Positions 9,160 to 18,181 of a DNA stretch of 64,000 nt are shown here, in pieces. The position numbers and the translations under genes are program-made. The notes beneath the pieces were generated by a model that saw only the letters and a list, made by a program, of their open reading frames with translations, did not search any database and was not told where the DNA came from. The stretch's first letter is position 1. Every line of letters starts with the position of its first letter. The stretch is from Flagellimonas nanhaiensis. Lineage in GTDB: Bacteria; Bacteroidota; Bacteroidia; Flavobacteriales; Flavobacteriaceae. Location of the stretch: NCBI RefSeq assembly GCF_003382275.1, contig NZ_QTJX01000001.1, forward strand, positions 992,001 through 1,056,000, written 5' to 3'.

Positions 9160-10440
9160 TTACATGTTCAGATAATCCAAAGCAATGTTCGTCATTGCTT
9201 TTACCCCCAATAACAATCCACTATCGTCAATTTTAAAATCTGGAGTGTGGTGCGGAAAGTGTTCATCTGGACCAGCTTTGGGGTCTTTTCCTCCCAAGAC
9301 AAAAAAGAACCCAGGTATTTTTTCTTGATAAAAAGAAAAGTCTTCAGCTCCCGTGATAGCCTTGATGAGATGTACGTTTTCTTCCCCGGCAACATTCTTT
9401 AGGCTGGGCAAGGATTTTTCCGTTAGTTCAGGATCATTGTAGGTAATTGGCACACCTTTGGCTATTTCCACAGTAGCCTCTGCACGATAGGCTTTGGCAA
9501 TATCTGCGGCCATTTCTTTCATACGTGCGTTTACCTGTTTCTGCATATCATAATCCAAGGTACGGATGGTGCCTATCAGTTCAGCACTTTCAGGGATGAT
9601 GTTGTTGCGAACACCTGCGCTAACCTTTCCTACCGTAATGACAGCTGCCTCCTTAGTAAGTTCCAATTCCCTACTAACAATGGACTGGTATCCATCAATA
9701 ATTTTAGCGGCTACAAGAACTGGGTCAACACCAGCCCATGGTTGAGAGCCATGTGATTGTTTCCCTTTTATATTTACCACAAAACGCTGTGCAGCGGCCA
9801 AAGCTCCACCTGGTTTGTATGCAATATGTCCAACAGGAAGGTAAGAACCTATATGAAGACCAAAAATGGCATCTACTTTAGGGTTTTCAAGTACACCTTC
9901 TTTGACCATAAGTTCAGCTCCACCTTCTTCTCCGGGAGGTGCACCTTCTTCAGCGGGTTGGAAAACGAATTTCACAGAGCCTTTGATTTTATCCTTGTTT
10001 TTGGAAAGCACCTCGGCAACACCCATTAAAATGGCCACATGGGTGTCATGTCCGCAGGCATGCATTACTCCGACTTGTTGACCAAGATATTCTGAGGTGA
10101 CATTGGATTTAAAAGGCAGGTCGTTTCGTTCAGTAACCGGAAGGGCATCAATATCTGCTCTTAGGGCTACAACCTTACCGGGTTGGTCTCCTTTTAAAAG
10201 TCCAACAACTCCCGTATGGGCAACACCAGTTTGTACTTCTATTCCCAAGGACTTCAAGTGTTTTGCGATTTTCTCAGCAGTTTTAAACTCCCTGTTACTT
10301 AATTCGGGGTTTTGATGGATATCACGGCGCCATTCAATGACTTTGTCTTCAATGGCTTGGCAGTCCTTTTCCAGTTTTGAATTCTGGGACCACATGGACA
10401 ATCCTGATAACAGGATAGCTAGAGTAATTAATCTTTGCAT
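9160..10440 (-). CDS. M20D family amidohydrolase, secreted
   Basis: A 426-residue metallo-amidohydrolase of the IAA-amino-acid hydrolase / hippuricase group (M20D), which cleaves N-acyl amino acid amides. A signal peptide (LITLAILLSGLSMWSQ) precedes the catalytic domain. Metal-binding elements are MHACGHDTHVA, the EEG segment in QPAEEGAPPGEEGGA, and a later His in FGLHIGSYLPVG; the lid/dimer domain follows at about 200-310. Export is inferred from the signal peptide. It lies between the DsrE-like gene (10 bases upstream) and the GltB-like gene (1 base downstream). Confidence 0.92.
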   Translation of the reverse strand: MQRLITLAILLSGLSMWSQNSKLEKDCQAIEDKVIEWRRDIHQNPELSNREFKTAEKIAKHLKSLGIEVQTGVAHTGVVGLLKGDQPGKVVALRADIDALPVTERNDLPFKSNVTSEYLGQQVGVMHACGHDTHVAILMGVAEVLSKNKDKIKGSVKFVFQPAEEGAPPGEEGGAELMVKEGVLENPKVDAIFGLHIGSYLPVGHIAYKPGGALAAAQRFVVNIKGKQSHGSQPWAGVDPVLVAAKIIDGYQSIVSRELELTKEAAVITVGKVSAGVRNNIIPESAELIGTIRTLDYDMQKQVNARMKEMAADIAKAYRAEATVEIAKGVPITYNDPELTEKSLPSLKNVAGEENVHLIKAITGAEDFSFYQEKIPGFFFVLGGKDPKAGPDEHFPHHTPDFKIDDSGLLLGVKAMTNIALDYLNM

Positions 10441-10450
10441 ATTATTTGAG

Positions 10451-10990
10451 TTAGAATTTAATTAGTCGGTAATTGTTGTTTTGCAATTGTATTAGAGCAG
10501 TCATGGCAGAAAGTGCAATTTTGGTTCCGGGAATAAGGTCTTCCTTTGGAAAATTTCTAGACCTTGATGATTGTCCGCACATAATGACCTCAACCCCGGC
10601 ATCCATCAAATCCTTTACCATGTCGTAGTTGGGGTTTTCTACACCATATCTGGCTTTGTATGCTTCATTATGTGTGATGTCCTTGGAGGCATTGTTGTGC
10701 ACTACCAGAGTAACTTTTAATTGGGAAGCAGGAATTCCGTGTTGGGCATGCATGTTCAAAAAGCGAGCGGCAGTTTCAATGGTCCTATTGATTTCGGAAT
10801 GGGATTCCGGACTTTTCATAATGTCGAAGACTACTTTGAATTCAGCCGTTTTATCAGTTTTAAAATCGGGATTTTCAATGTTCCAGACTTTTCCGTAAGA
10901 TTCAATGATTGGACCCGCCTGTTTTTCTTGCGCTGATCCGGAGCTATAAACCAAGACGAAGCTTAGGATCACAAGGAAGTTATATTTCAT
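10451..10990 (-). CDS. DsrE family protein, secreted
   Basis: A 179-residue protein with a clear signal peptide (FLVILSFVLVYSSGSAQ) and a DsrE/F-like domain: FKVVFDIMKSPES, RFLNMHAQHGIPASQLKVTLVVHNNA and a conserved Cys in VEVIMCGQSSRSRNF. Cytoplasmic DsrE proteins take part in sulfur relay; periplasmic relatives have unknown roles. It is the first gene of a leftward operon that continues into the amidohydrolase. No clean promoter motif was found in the 139 bases before it. Confidence 0.8.
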   Translation of the reverse strand: MKYNFLVILSFVLVYSSGSAQEKQAGPIIESYGKVWNIENPDFKTDKTAEFKVVFDIMKSPESHSEINRTIETAARFLNMHAQHGIPASQLKVTLVVHNNASKDITHNEAYKARYGVENPNYDMVKDLMDAGVEVIMCGQSSRSRNFPKEDLIPGTKIALSAMTALIQLQNNNYRLIKF

Positions 10991-11129
10991 AAAAATGTTT
11001 AGTTGAGGTTTTAAATATATTCAAATTCCAATTAATAGACAGTTTGTGTTTATAAGTATTGAAAGGATGATTTTAGCATGAGACCATTATTGGCTAATTT
11101 CACGCTTACTTTTTTAAATAATTGAGCGG

Positions 11130-13460
11130 TTGGACAATTTTTTGGATGAATTAAATGATGCGCAGCGTGCCCCAGTGCTCCACAAAGATGGTGCTCTTAT
11201 GGTCATTGCAGGAGCAGGTTCTGGAAAAACCAGGGTTTTGACCTACCGTATTGCCCATTTAATGCAACAGGGTGTGGATTCTTTCAATATTCTGGCCCTG
11301 ACCTTTACCAATAAGGCAGCTCGGGAAATGAAAAAACGGATTGCCAGCATTGTTGGGGATTCTGAAGCAAAGAACCTATGGATGGGTACTTTCCACTCGG
11401 TATTCGCCAAACTCTTGCGTTTTGATGGTGACAAATTGGGCTACCCCAGCAATTTTACCATCTACGATACACAAGACTCCCAAAGGTTGATAGCTTCCAT
11501 TATAAAGGAGATGGGGCTTGACAAGGATATTTATAAGTACAAGCAGATACAGAATAGGATTTCATCGTACAAGAACAGTTTAATCACGGTAAAGGCTTAT
11601 TTTCAGAACCCGGAGCTGGTGGAAGCCGATGCCATGGCCAAGCGGCCAAGATTGGGTGAAATCTATCAAAATTATGTAGATCGTTGCTTTAAGGCGGGTG
11701 CCATGGATTTTGATGATCTTTTGCTTCGCACCAATGAGTTGCTGACCCGTTTCCCTGAAGTGTTGATGAAATATCAGGATAGGTTCCGATATATTTTGGT
11801 AGATGAGTATCAAGATACCAATCATTCCCAATATTTGATTGTGAAAGCCTTGGCAGACCGTTATCAGAACATTTGTGTGGTAGGGGATGATGCACAAAGT
11901 ATCTATTCGTTTAGAGGGGCCAACATTAGCAACATCCTGAATTTTCAAAGAGATTATGAAGATGTGGCGGTCTACAGGTTGGAGCAGAATTATCGTTCCA
12001 CCAAGAATATTGTCAATGCGGCTAATTCGATAATCGAAAAAAACCGAGATCAACTTCAAAAAGTGGTATGGACCTCAAATGATGAGGGAAATAAAATAAA
12101 GATTCATAGAAGTGTTACTGATGCCGAGGAGGGCAGATACGTAGCCGGCTCCATTTTTGAGCTGAAGATGCAAGAGCAGCTTTTGAACAGCAATTTTGCG
12201 GTATTGTACCGTACCAACTCCCAATCCAGGGCCATTGAGGATGCTTTGAGGAAAAGGGATATTCCATATCGGATTTATGGAGGACTTTCCTTTTATCAAC
12301 GAAAGGAAATCAAAGATGTTCTGGCCTATTTACGGCTCATTGTAAACCCAAAGGATGAAGAAGCCCTTAAAAGGGTCATCAACTTTCCGGCCAGGGGAAT
12401 TGGGCAAAGCACCATGGACAAACTTACCGTAGCTGCCAATCATTATGGCAGGTCTATTTATGAGGTCATGGAAAACTTGGATAAGCTTGATTTAAAAATC
12501 AATGCAGGTACCAAGCGCAAATTGGAAGATTTCGTGACCATGATCAAAAGTTTTCAGATCATGAATCAGGAGGCGGATGCTTTTACACTTTCGGAGCATG
12601 TTGCCAAAAAAACAGGACTTCTTCTGGAATTTAAAAAAGATGGGACTCCTGAGGGCATAGCCCGAATGGAAAACATTGAAGAACTTTTAAATGGAATCAA
12701 GGATTTTGTTGAAGGTCAAAAGGAACTCGCTGATGCTACAGGAGACCTAACCGAATTTTTAGAGGATGTGGCTTTGGCCACGGATATGGACAAGGATGTA
12801 GGGGATGATGACCGGGTTGCTTTGATGACCATACATTTGGCCAAGGGACTTGAGTTTCCATATGTGTATGTGGTAGGTATGGAGGAAGATTTGTTTCCTT
12901 CTGCCATGAGCATGAATACGCGTAGCGAACTGGAAGAGGAAAGACGATTGTTTTATGTGGCCCTTACCAGAGCGGAAAAACAGGCATTTCTAACCTACAC
13001 ACAAAACAGGTACAGGTGGGGCAAGTTGATTGATGCAGAACCAAGCAGATTTTTGGAGGAGATTGATGAGCAATATGTGGAAAATCTTACTCCGGTCAAT
13101 GATGGTTATCGCTATAAATCTATGATTGATGCCAATATTTTTGGTGAGGTAGACAAAAGCAAACTACGTCAAATAAAACCAAAAAATGGCACTCCTCCTG
13201 CTGTTCAACGCCCAAACGAAAATCAGCTCAGGAGGCTTAGAAAGCTAAAACCAGAACTTTCCTCTCCCTCAAAAAGCACACATTCAGTAAATCCGGATTT
13301 AGTGGAAGGATGCATGGTCAACCATACCCGTTTTGGTAGAGGAAAAGTTTTGAAAATAGAGGGTGTGGGCAATGACAAGAAAGCTGAAATTCAATTTGAA
13401 AAAGGAGATATAAAGAAACTGCTTTTACGTTTTGCTAAACTCGAAGTACTTAAAGATTAA
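11130..13460 (+). CDS. UvrD/PcrA-type DNA helicase (TTG start)
   Basis: A 776-residue SF1A 3'-5' helicase acting in nucleotide excision repair and clearance of recombinases or RNA polymerase. Motifs: Q motif (LNDAQRAPV), Walker A (AGAGSGKTR, 27-35), Walker B (LVDEYQDTN), GDDAQSIYSFRGA, LEQNYRST, motif V/VI region (MTIHLAKGLEFPYVYVVGMEE, RRLFYVALTRA). The last ~50 residues (CMVNHTRFGRGKV to LLLRFAKLEVL) form the Tudor-like domain that in PcrA/UvrD contacts RNA polymerase. There is no ATG near the N-terminus; the TTG at 11130 gives the canonical MDNFLDELNDAQR start. It converges on the kinase gene with a 6-base gap. Confidence 0.96.
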   Translation: MDNFLDELNDAQRAPVLHKDGALMVIAGAGSGKTRVLTYRIAHLMQQGVDSFNILALTFTNKAAREMKKRIASIVGDSEAKNLWMGTFHSVFAKLLRFDGDKLGYPSNFTIYDTQDSQRLIASIIKEMGLDKDIYKYKQIQNRISSYKNSLITVKAYFQNPELVEADAMAKRPRLGEIYQNYVDRCFKAGAMDFDDLLLRTNELLTRFPEVLMKYQDRFRYILVDEYQDTNHSQYLIVKALADRYQNICVVGDDAQSIYSFRGANISNILNFQRDYEDVAVYRLEQNYRSTKNIVNAANSIIEKNRDQLQKVVWTSNDEGNKIKIHRSVTDAEEGRYVAGSIFELKMQEQLLNSNFAVLYRTNSQSRAIEDALRKRDIPYRIYGGLSFYQRKEIKDVLAYLRLIVNPKDEEALKRVINFPARGIGQSTMDKLTVAANHYGRSIYEVMENLDKLDLKINAGTKRKLEDFVTMIKSFQIMNQEADAFTLSEHVAKKTGLLLEFKKDGTPEGIARMENIEELLNGIKDFVEGQKELADATGDLTEFLEDVALATDMDKDVGDDDRVALMTIHLAKGLEFPYVYVVGMEEDLFPSAMSMNTRSELEEERRLFYVALTRAEKQAFLTYTQNRYRWGKLIDAEPSRFLEEIDEQYVENLTPVNDGYRYKSMIDANIFGEVDKSKLRQIKPKNGTPPAVQRPNENQLRRLRKLKPELSSPSKSTHSVNPDLVEGCMVNHTRFGRGKVLKIEGVGNDKKAEIQFEKGDIKKLLLRFAKLEVLKD

Positions 13461-13466
13461 TTTTAA

Positions 13467-15305
13467 TTAGGACACCTTAAGGATACTGTCCCTGTTCAAA
13501 TTAGTAGGTAATGTAAAAGAAAAGGTACTTCCTTTGTTTACTTCGGACTCAATTTCAACCGTACCGTTGTTTCTATTGATGAAATCCTTGCAGATGGCAA
13601 ACCCTAAGCCCGTACCTTGTTCATTGTCGGTACCTCTGGTAGAGATATTTTCCTTGGTCGATTTAAGTAGGGCTTTTCTATGTTCCGGTTTCATACCAAC
13701 ACCAGTGTCCTTTACTTTAATTTCAATATGATGGTCATGTTCTTCCACGTCCAATGTTATGATATCTCCGCTTCGTGTAAATTTAAGCGCGTTGGACAGA
13801 AGGTTCCGAACTACGAAATCAATCATATTTTTATCAGCATATACACTCGGAAGCTCTTTCACGGTATGCTGAATTGAAATGTTTTTACGCAATGCATTCT
13901 CCCTGAAAAGGCCAACATTTTTTTCAATGATTTGATTTACGTTGAACATCCTTTTATGAACATTATGGTCGTTCATTTGTGTTTTGGCCCAGTTTAGGAG
14001 ATTGTCCAACAACAATTGTAGATTTTGGGATGCATCGGAGATATATTTAACAAATACCTTTTTCTCATCATCTGCCAGATTGCCGTTGTCTTCCTTTAGC
14101 ATAGTGGCCAAGGAAAGGACATTACCAGCGTGCCCCCTTAGATCGTGGGATATGATCGAGAAGAATTTATCTTTTATCCTCGAGGCTTCTTTTAATTCGT
14201 TTTCGGACTCTACTAACAAACCATTCAAGCTACTCAACGATTTGTTCTTTTCGCTAAGGCTATCAATCTGGGAACGTATTTTGTTTACCAGGCCATTATA
14301 GGTGCCTGTCAGTTTTTCAATCTCATCAATCTTGGGTCCTTTATTTCTGGTAAGCTGGCCTTCAAAATTATTCTGGACAATGGAGTCCATATCTGAAATC
14401 AATTTTTTTATTGGGGTGGCTATATGACCAGAGAATACAAAAGCACATAATATGGCAAACACAATGGTAATGACAAGGAAAAGAGCTAGGTATGACTCCA
14501 TGCTTCCTATCATTTTTTCAGAATCTGAATCAACAATCGCATAAAGCTCATCGATTTTTGCGTTGAGACTACCGTGTATATGTTTTATCTCGTTGACCAG
14601 ACCAGAATTTACGTCTCCAATTTCCCTTTTAAGATGCACTATGAGGTTAAAATTTTGTTGGTACCCCATAAGTAGTTCCAAAGTCTTTTTGTCTGGATTA
14701 GGGCTTGTGGACAATCTTCCTATGAGCACATCACACAATTTGTTCAGTTCTTGGGCATATTTGTAATCATTTCTCAAGAAGAAATCCTTTTCTCTTCTGC
14801 GTAACTGAAGAATTTCCGTGAGGGTGATATCATTGTGGCCAGATTCTAGCTCATGGATGTATTCCCTCATTTTTCCAATGGTTCCAAAATTTCTGAAACC
14901 CCTATGCTGCATTAGCCCCAGGGTATGGATTATTTTAGAATTTAGACTATCCAGATCTTTTGAGATTCTACCGAGCTTTTTGTTAATCGAGCCATCAGAA
15001 TTTCCTTTTGCCAATTGAACATCTTCCAGTGCATTTTTGGAATTTTCTATGTATTTATGGTATTTACGAATACTGTGGGTGGATTTTTCAATGTAGAAGG
15101 AATCCAGTTTTGCATCAAAATCAAGAATATAGAAAAACTCACTGTCGGCTTTTAAACGATTACCATCAAAAACAGCAATACTTTCTCGGAACGATTTAGC
15201 ATTATCAATTTTTTTTAGGCTATTGAAGGCAAAGAAAAGGAAGGGTCCTATAAGTAGGAACAAAACTAAAAATGCAAGTAATACACGTCCCCTTATGGTA
15301 TTCAT
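13467..15305 (-). CDS. Membrane sensor histidine kinase with HBM-like periplasmic domain
   Basis: A 612-residue hybrid-less histidine kinase. Two membrane helices (~8-27 and ~272-292) bracket a ~240-residue periplasmic all-helical region containing LRRREKDFFLRND (168-180), the hallmark of helical bimodular (HBM) sensors. A HAMP-like linker follows, then the phospho-acceptor His387 in FFSIISHDLRGHAGN, an N box (VRNLLSNALKFT), G1 (KDTGVGM) and G2 (GTGLGFAICKDF). The residues after the H box (RGHAG instead of the common RTPL) are atypical. No response regulator or receiver domain is nearby, so it is an orphan kinase. The ligand is unknown. Confidence 0.9.
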   Translation of the reverse strand: MNTIRGRVLLAFLVLFLLIGPFLFFAFNSLKKIDNAKSFRESIAVFDGNRLKADSEFFYILDFDAKLDSFYIEKSTHSIRKYHKYIENSKNALEDVQLAKGNSDGSINKKLGRISKDLDSLNSKIIHTLGLMQHRGFRNFGTIGKMREYIHELESGHNDITLTEILQLRRREKDFFLRNDYKYAQELNKLCDVLIGRLSTSPNPDKKTLELLMGYQQNFNLIVHLKREIGDVNSGLVNEIKHIHGSLNAKIDELYAIVDSDSEKMIGSMESYLALFLVITIVFAILCAFVFSGHIATPIKKLISDMDSIVQNNFEGQLTRNKGPKIDEIEKLTGTYNGLVNKIRSQIDSLSEKNKSLSSLNGLLVESENELKEASRIKDKFFSIISHDLRGHAGNVLSLATMLKEDNGNLADDEKKVFVKYISDASQNLQLLLDNLLNWAKTQMNDHNVHKRMFNVNQIIEKNVGLFRENALRKNISIQHTVKELPSVYADKNMIDFVVRNLLSNALKFTRSGDIITLDVEEHDHHIEIKVKDTGVGMKPEHRKALLKSTKENISTRGTDNEQGTGLGFAICKDFINRNNGTVEIESEVNKGSTFSFTLPTNLNRDSILKVS

Positions 15306-15472
15306 ATGTAAGATTTGGATTTCAGCTGTAATACGTAGATAACGACTTTTGTATCAGATTATTACCTTTGATTGATGAAACATGGTATTTTATCATGCAT
15401 TTGAAGAGTCTCTACACCGCTCTCTTTAATCGGAATGCTATAAAAACTTTGGTTGAGAGGTCGGTTGACAAA

Positions 15473-16273
15473 CTATTTGACCGCTTCTGGGCCTTTAATC
15501 TGCTCTGAAACGTATTTTTCTCCATTGAACGATAGCATATCGTAACTCGTTGTTGACTTGGTAATTGAGGGTAAGATTATCCGCATCCCATTTTGTTCCA
15601 CCATGAGATGGTGGTGTTCCAAAGAATTTAAACTAGTGGTTCCTACTTCAAACTCTAGATAATTTTGTTTTTTGGGAAATATGTAAGTTCCTTCCAGCCC
15701 TGCCTTAGTAATGGAATATGCGTATATTGAGAATTGACATGATGTTTTGGAAAGCTCATCTTTGCCAACCAATATGTATATTGTGTCTTTCTTTTTGGAT
15801 TCAATAGTATGTATTTCGGTATAGTGGATTGGCTCACCATACAATGAAGTAGGGATTATTTTGTCTCCCTTTGCGTATAGGGCAATATTCTTCACCTTGG
15901 ATTTTGGCTTTGGCAATCTGGTTTGCCATGAAACAACCGCAACTTTCTTGTCTGGGGAATCTACAAGACCAAAATTGTGTTCCTTCTTATTTTGATAGGA
16001 AGTGAGCATTTCTTTTAAAAGTTTCGGAGTACGGATGTGCTCAACAACCTTCCTGATTTTTTCGTTCGTTGAGACAGCAGATTCAGGATAATCAATTGAA
16101 TTGGAATTTAATAGCTCAAGTTGTTCAAATAGACTATCCAAGGAGTCAATGATTTGTTGCCCATGTTTAGGATAAATGGTTTGCTTTCTTTGATTTTTAC
16201 AATTTGAGAAAATAAAAAATGTGCCCAGAATAAGAAGTACGGTGCCACGTACAATAAAATATTTTGCTTTCAT
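15473..16273 (-). CDS. Hypothetical lipoprotein
   Basis: A 266-residue protein that I do not recognise. Its N-terminus has a hydrophobic segment ending in FSNC (Cys25), a plausible lipobox, followed by a polar stretch. The rest contains helices (IDSLDSLFEQLELLNSN) and then beta-rich sequence (KKDTIYILVGKDELSKTSCQFSIYAYSI). It lies alone between the kinase and the tsaC-like gene, both of which are on separate units. A lipid-anchored periplasmic or surface protein is an inference from the N-terminus only. Confidence 0.6.
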   Translation of the reverse strand: MKAKYFIVRGTVLLILGTFFIFSNCKNQRKQTIYPKHGQQIIDSLDSLFEQLELLNSNSIDYPESAVSTNEKIRKVVEHIRTPKLLKEMLTSYQNKKEHNFGLVDSPDKKVAVVSWQTRLPKPKSKVKNIALYAKGDKIIPTSLYGEPIHYTEIHTIESKKKDTIYILVGKDELSKTSCQFSIYAYSITKAGLEGTYIFPKKQNYLEFEVGTTSLNSLEHHHLMVEQNGMRIILPSITKSTTSYDMLSFNGEKYVSEQIKGPEAVK

Positions 16274-16526
16274 TTTGTATAGGGTTATTAATCTTTTACG
16301 TCAAAATTGTAGCTTTTTATATGCTTCCTGGTCCCTAAATGGATTGATGAACCATTCCATTTGATGCATGGAAGATTTGATTTGATAAATCCATTTTTGA
16401 AGGTTTACAAATTTGGTATTCAATACCTTGTGGTTTTTTTAGATTTTAATTATGGAGAAGAGAAATCTTCTTTAACTTGCGGAATTAAAGGTCCTTTGGA
16501 ATACCGAAAAATCAGTAAACATCACT

Positions 16527-17147
16527 ATGGCAGAGTTTATCAAACTTTATGAGGAAAATCCCAATCCTCGACAAATTGAAAGAGTGGGGGAGGTTTTACG
16601 CAAGGGTGGACTGGTTATTTATCCTACGGACACCGTTTATGGCCTTGGATGTGATATATCAAATACCAAAGCCTTACAGCGAATTGCCAGAATAAAAGGG
16701 GTAAAGTTGGAAAAAGCCAACTGGTCTTTTGTATGTGCCGACTTGAGCAACCTGTCAGATTATGTACGACAAATAGACTCCAGTACATTTAAAATCCTGA
16801 AAAGAGCACTGCCAGGTCCATATACGTTCATCTTACCGGGCAACAATAACCTTCCTAAAGACTTTAAAAAGAAAAAAACAGTGGGAATCAGAGTTCCGGA
16901 CAATACTATTGCGCATGCATTAGTGAAGGAACTCGGGAACCCAATAGTTTCAACCTCGATTAGAGATGAGGACGATATTTTGGAATATACCACGGACCCA
17001 GAACTCATTTACGAAAAGTGGAAGAACCTAGTAGATGTTGTAATTGATGGGGGATATGGCGGAAATATTGCCTCAACAGTAGTGGATTTGTCCGATGGCG
17101 TTCCAGAGGTGATCCGTGAAGGCAAGGGGAGTTTGGATATTTTTTAG
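16527..17147 (+). CDS. L-threonylcarbamoyladenylate synthase (TsaC/Sua5 family)
   Basis: A 206-residue enzyme that makes threonylcarbamoyl-AMP from threonine, bicarbonate and ATP, the first step of t6A37 tRNA modification. The YrdC fold is clear: GGLVIYPTDTVYGLGCDI near residues 28-45, KRALPGPYTFIL, the KxTVGIRVPDN motif and PIVSTSIRDEDD. Length fits the short YciO/YrdC form rather than full Sua5, which carries an extra domain. The ATG at 16527 fits the family. It is followed by a hairpin shared with the ompA-like gene on the other strand. YciO-type relatives with less certain function are the main alternative. Confidence 0.9.
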   Translation: MAEFIKLYEENPNPRQIERVGEVLRKGGLVIYPTDTVYGLGCDISNTKALQRIARIKGVKLEKANWSFVCADLSNLSDYVRQIDSSTFKILKRALPGPYTFILPGNNNLPKDFKKKKTVGIRVPDNTIAHALVKELGNPIVSTSIRDEDDILEYTTDPELIYEKWKNLVDVVIDGGYGGNIASTVVDLSDGVPEVIREGKGSLDIF

Positions 17148-17168
17148 ATTTTACTTTATAGCATAAAA

Positions 17169-17190
17169 AAAGCGGCCTTTAGGCCGCTTT
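17169..17190. terminator. Bidirectional Rho-independent terminator
   Basis: A perfect 10-bp stem, AAAGCGGCCT and AGGCCGCTTT, with a TT loop, sits between two convergent genes. The run of six A on the left becomes a T tail on the minus strand, so it is strongest for the OmpA gene; the short T run on the right can serve the TsaC-like gene. Confidence 0.88.
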
Positions 17191-17214
17191 ATCATTTAAG
17201 AAATCTTTATTTCA

Positions 17215-18087
17215 TTAGTTTCCAGAACCACCAATAGCTGGGTCTTTCATTCCTTCCTCGATCATGTTGTAGAACTGATCGATTTTTGGAAGTACCACAA
17301 TTCTGGTTCTTCTGTTCTTGGCTCTGTCTCCAGCGCTGTCATTGGAAGCCAATGGCACATAATAACTTCTTCCAGCTGCAGTCATACGCTTAGGATCTAC
17401 ACCAAAATCCTTTTGAAGGATGCGAACAATAGAAGTTGCTCTTTTTGCACTTAGATCCCAGTTGTCCAACAACACTCCACTTGCGTAAGGTACGTTATCG
17501 GTATGGCCTTCTACCATAAATTCGAAATCAGGTTTGTTATTTACCACTTTTGCTACTTTACCAAGCACCTCTTTAGCTGCATTGGTTACATTGTAGCTTC
17601 CGCTTCTAAACAAAAGCTTATCAGAAATGGAGACAAATACCACTCCTTTTTCAACACTTACCTCTATGTCTTCATCATCCAAGTTTCCAAGAACACCTTT
17701 TAGGCTTTGTACCAAAGCTAGGTTAACAGAATCACGACGGGTAACCGCATCTTGTAATTTCCTGATAGTAAGGTCTTTTTCCCTTAAACTTTCAAGTGAT
17801 TTTTCAAGATTTTCAGCCCCTTTTGCTGTTAGGGTGGTAAGGTTGCCCATGTTGTTGATCAACTCCTGATTGTTAGCTTTAAGAAAAGCATTTTGATCTT
17901 CAAGGGTTTTCAATCTTGAAGAAGCCGTAGCCTTTTCTTCCAAACAATCGTTGAGTTTAACCGTTGCGGAGTTCAATAGATCTTGGGTTTCTTTTTGTTT
18001 GGCTTCCAAGTCGGCATATTTCTTCTGCGATACACATGAAGACAACAAAACTGCCATCGCCAATGTTCCTAGGAAAACTTTTTTCAT
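17215..18087 (-). CDS. OmpA family lipoprotein
   Basis: A 290-residue outer-membrane lipoprotein that anchors the envelope to peptidoglycan. The signal peptide ends in LLSSC (Cys18 lipidated), a coiled coil spans ~20-120, and the C-terminal OmpA domain has EGHTDN, LSAKRATSIVRIL and NRRTRIVV, i.e. the Asp and Arg that grip diaminopimelate. It is the intact paralogue of the degenerate protein at 6772-7545. It has its own terminator and lies 94 bases downstream of the glycosyltransferase start region on the same strand only in the sense that both point left; no shared operon is obvious. Confidence 0.93.
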   Translation of the reverse strand: MKKVFLGTLAMAVLLSSCVSQKKYADLEAKQKETQDLLNSATVKLNDCLEEKATASSRLKTLEDQNAFLKANNQELINNMGNLTTLTAKGAENLEKSLESLREKDLTIRKLQDAVTRRDSVNLALVQSLKGVLGNLDDEDIEVSVEKGVVFVSISDKLLFRSGSYNVTNAAKEVLGKVAKVVNNKPDFEFMVEGHTDNVPYASGVLLDNWDLSAKRATSIVRILQKDFGVDPKRMTAAGRSYYVPLASNDSAGDRAKNRRTRIVVLPKIDQFYNMIEEGMKDPAIGGSGN

Positions 18088-18181
18088 AATTCTGAGTATA
18101 TTAAAGATTGTTAGATATAGTAAAGTAAAAGTTCATCGATCAAAATTAGGTAAAAAGCAAGGCTTGCATATTTCGTCATCG

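Noticed and set aside
15363..15370. TACCTTTG, a -7-like box on the plus strand
   Set aside because: There is no gene downstream on that strand within reach and no spaced TTG upstream.
16361..16552. Small open frame upstream of the TsaC-like gene
   Set aside because: It overlaps the real start, has no family character, and the region shows nothing else.
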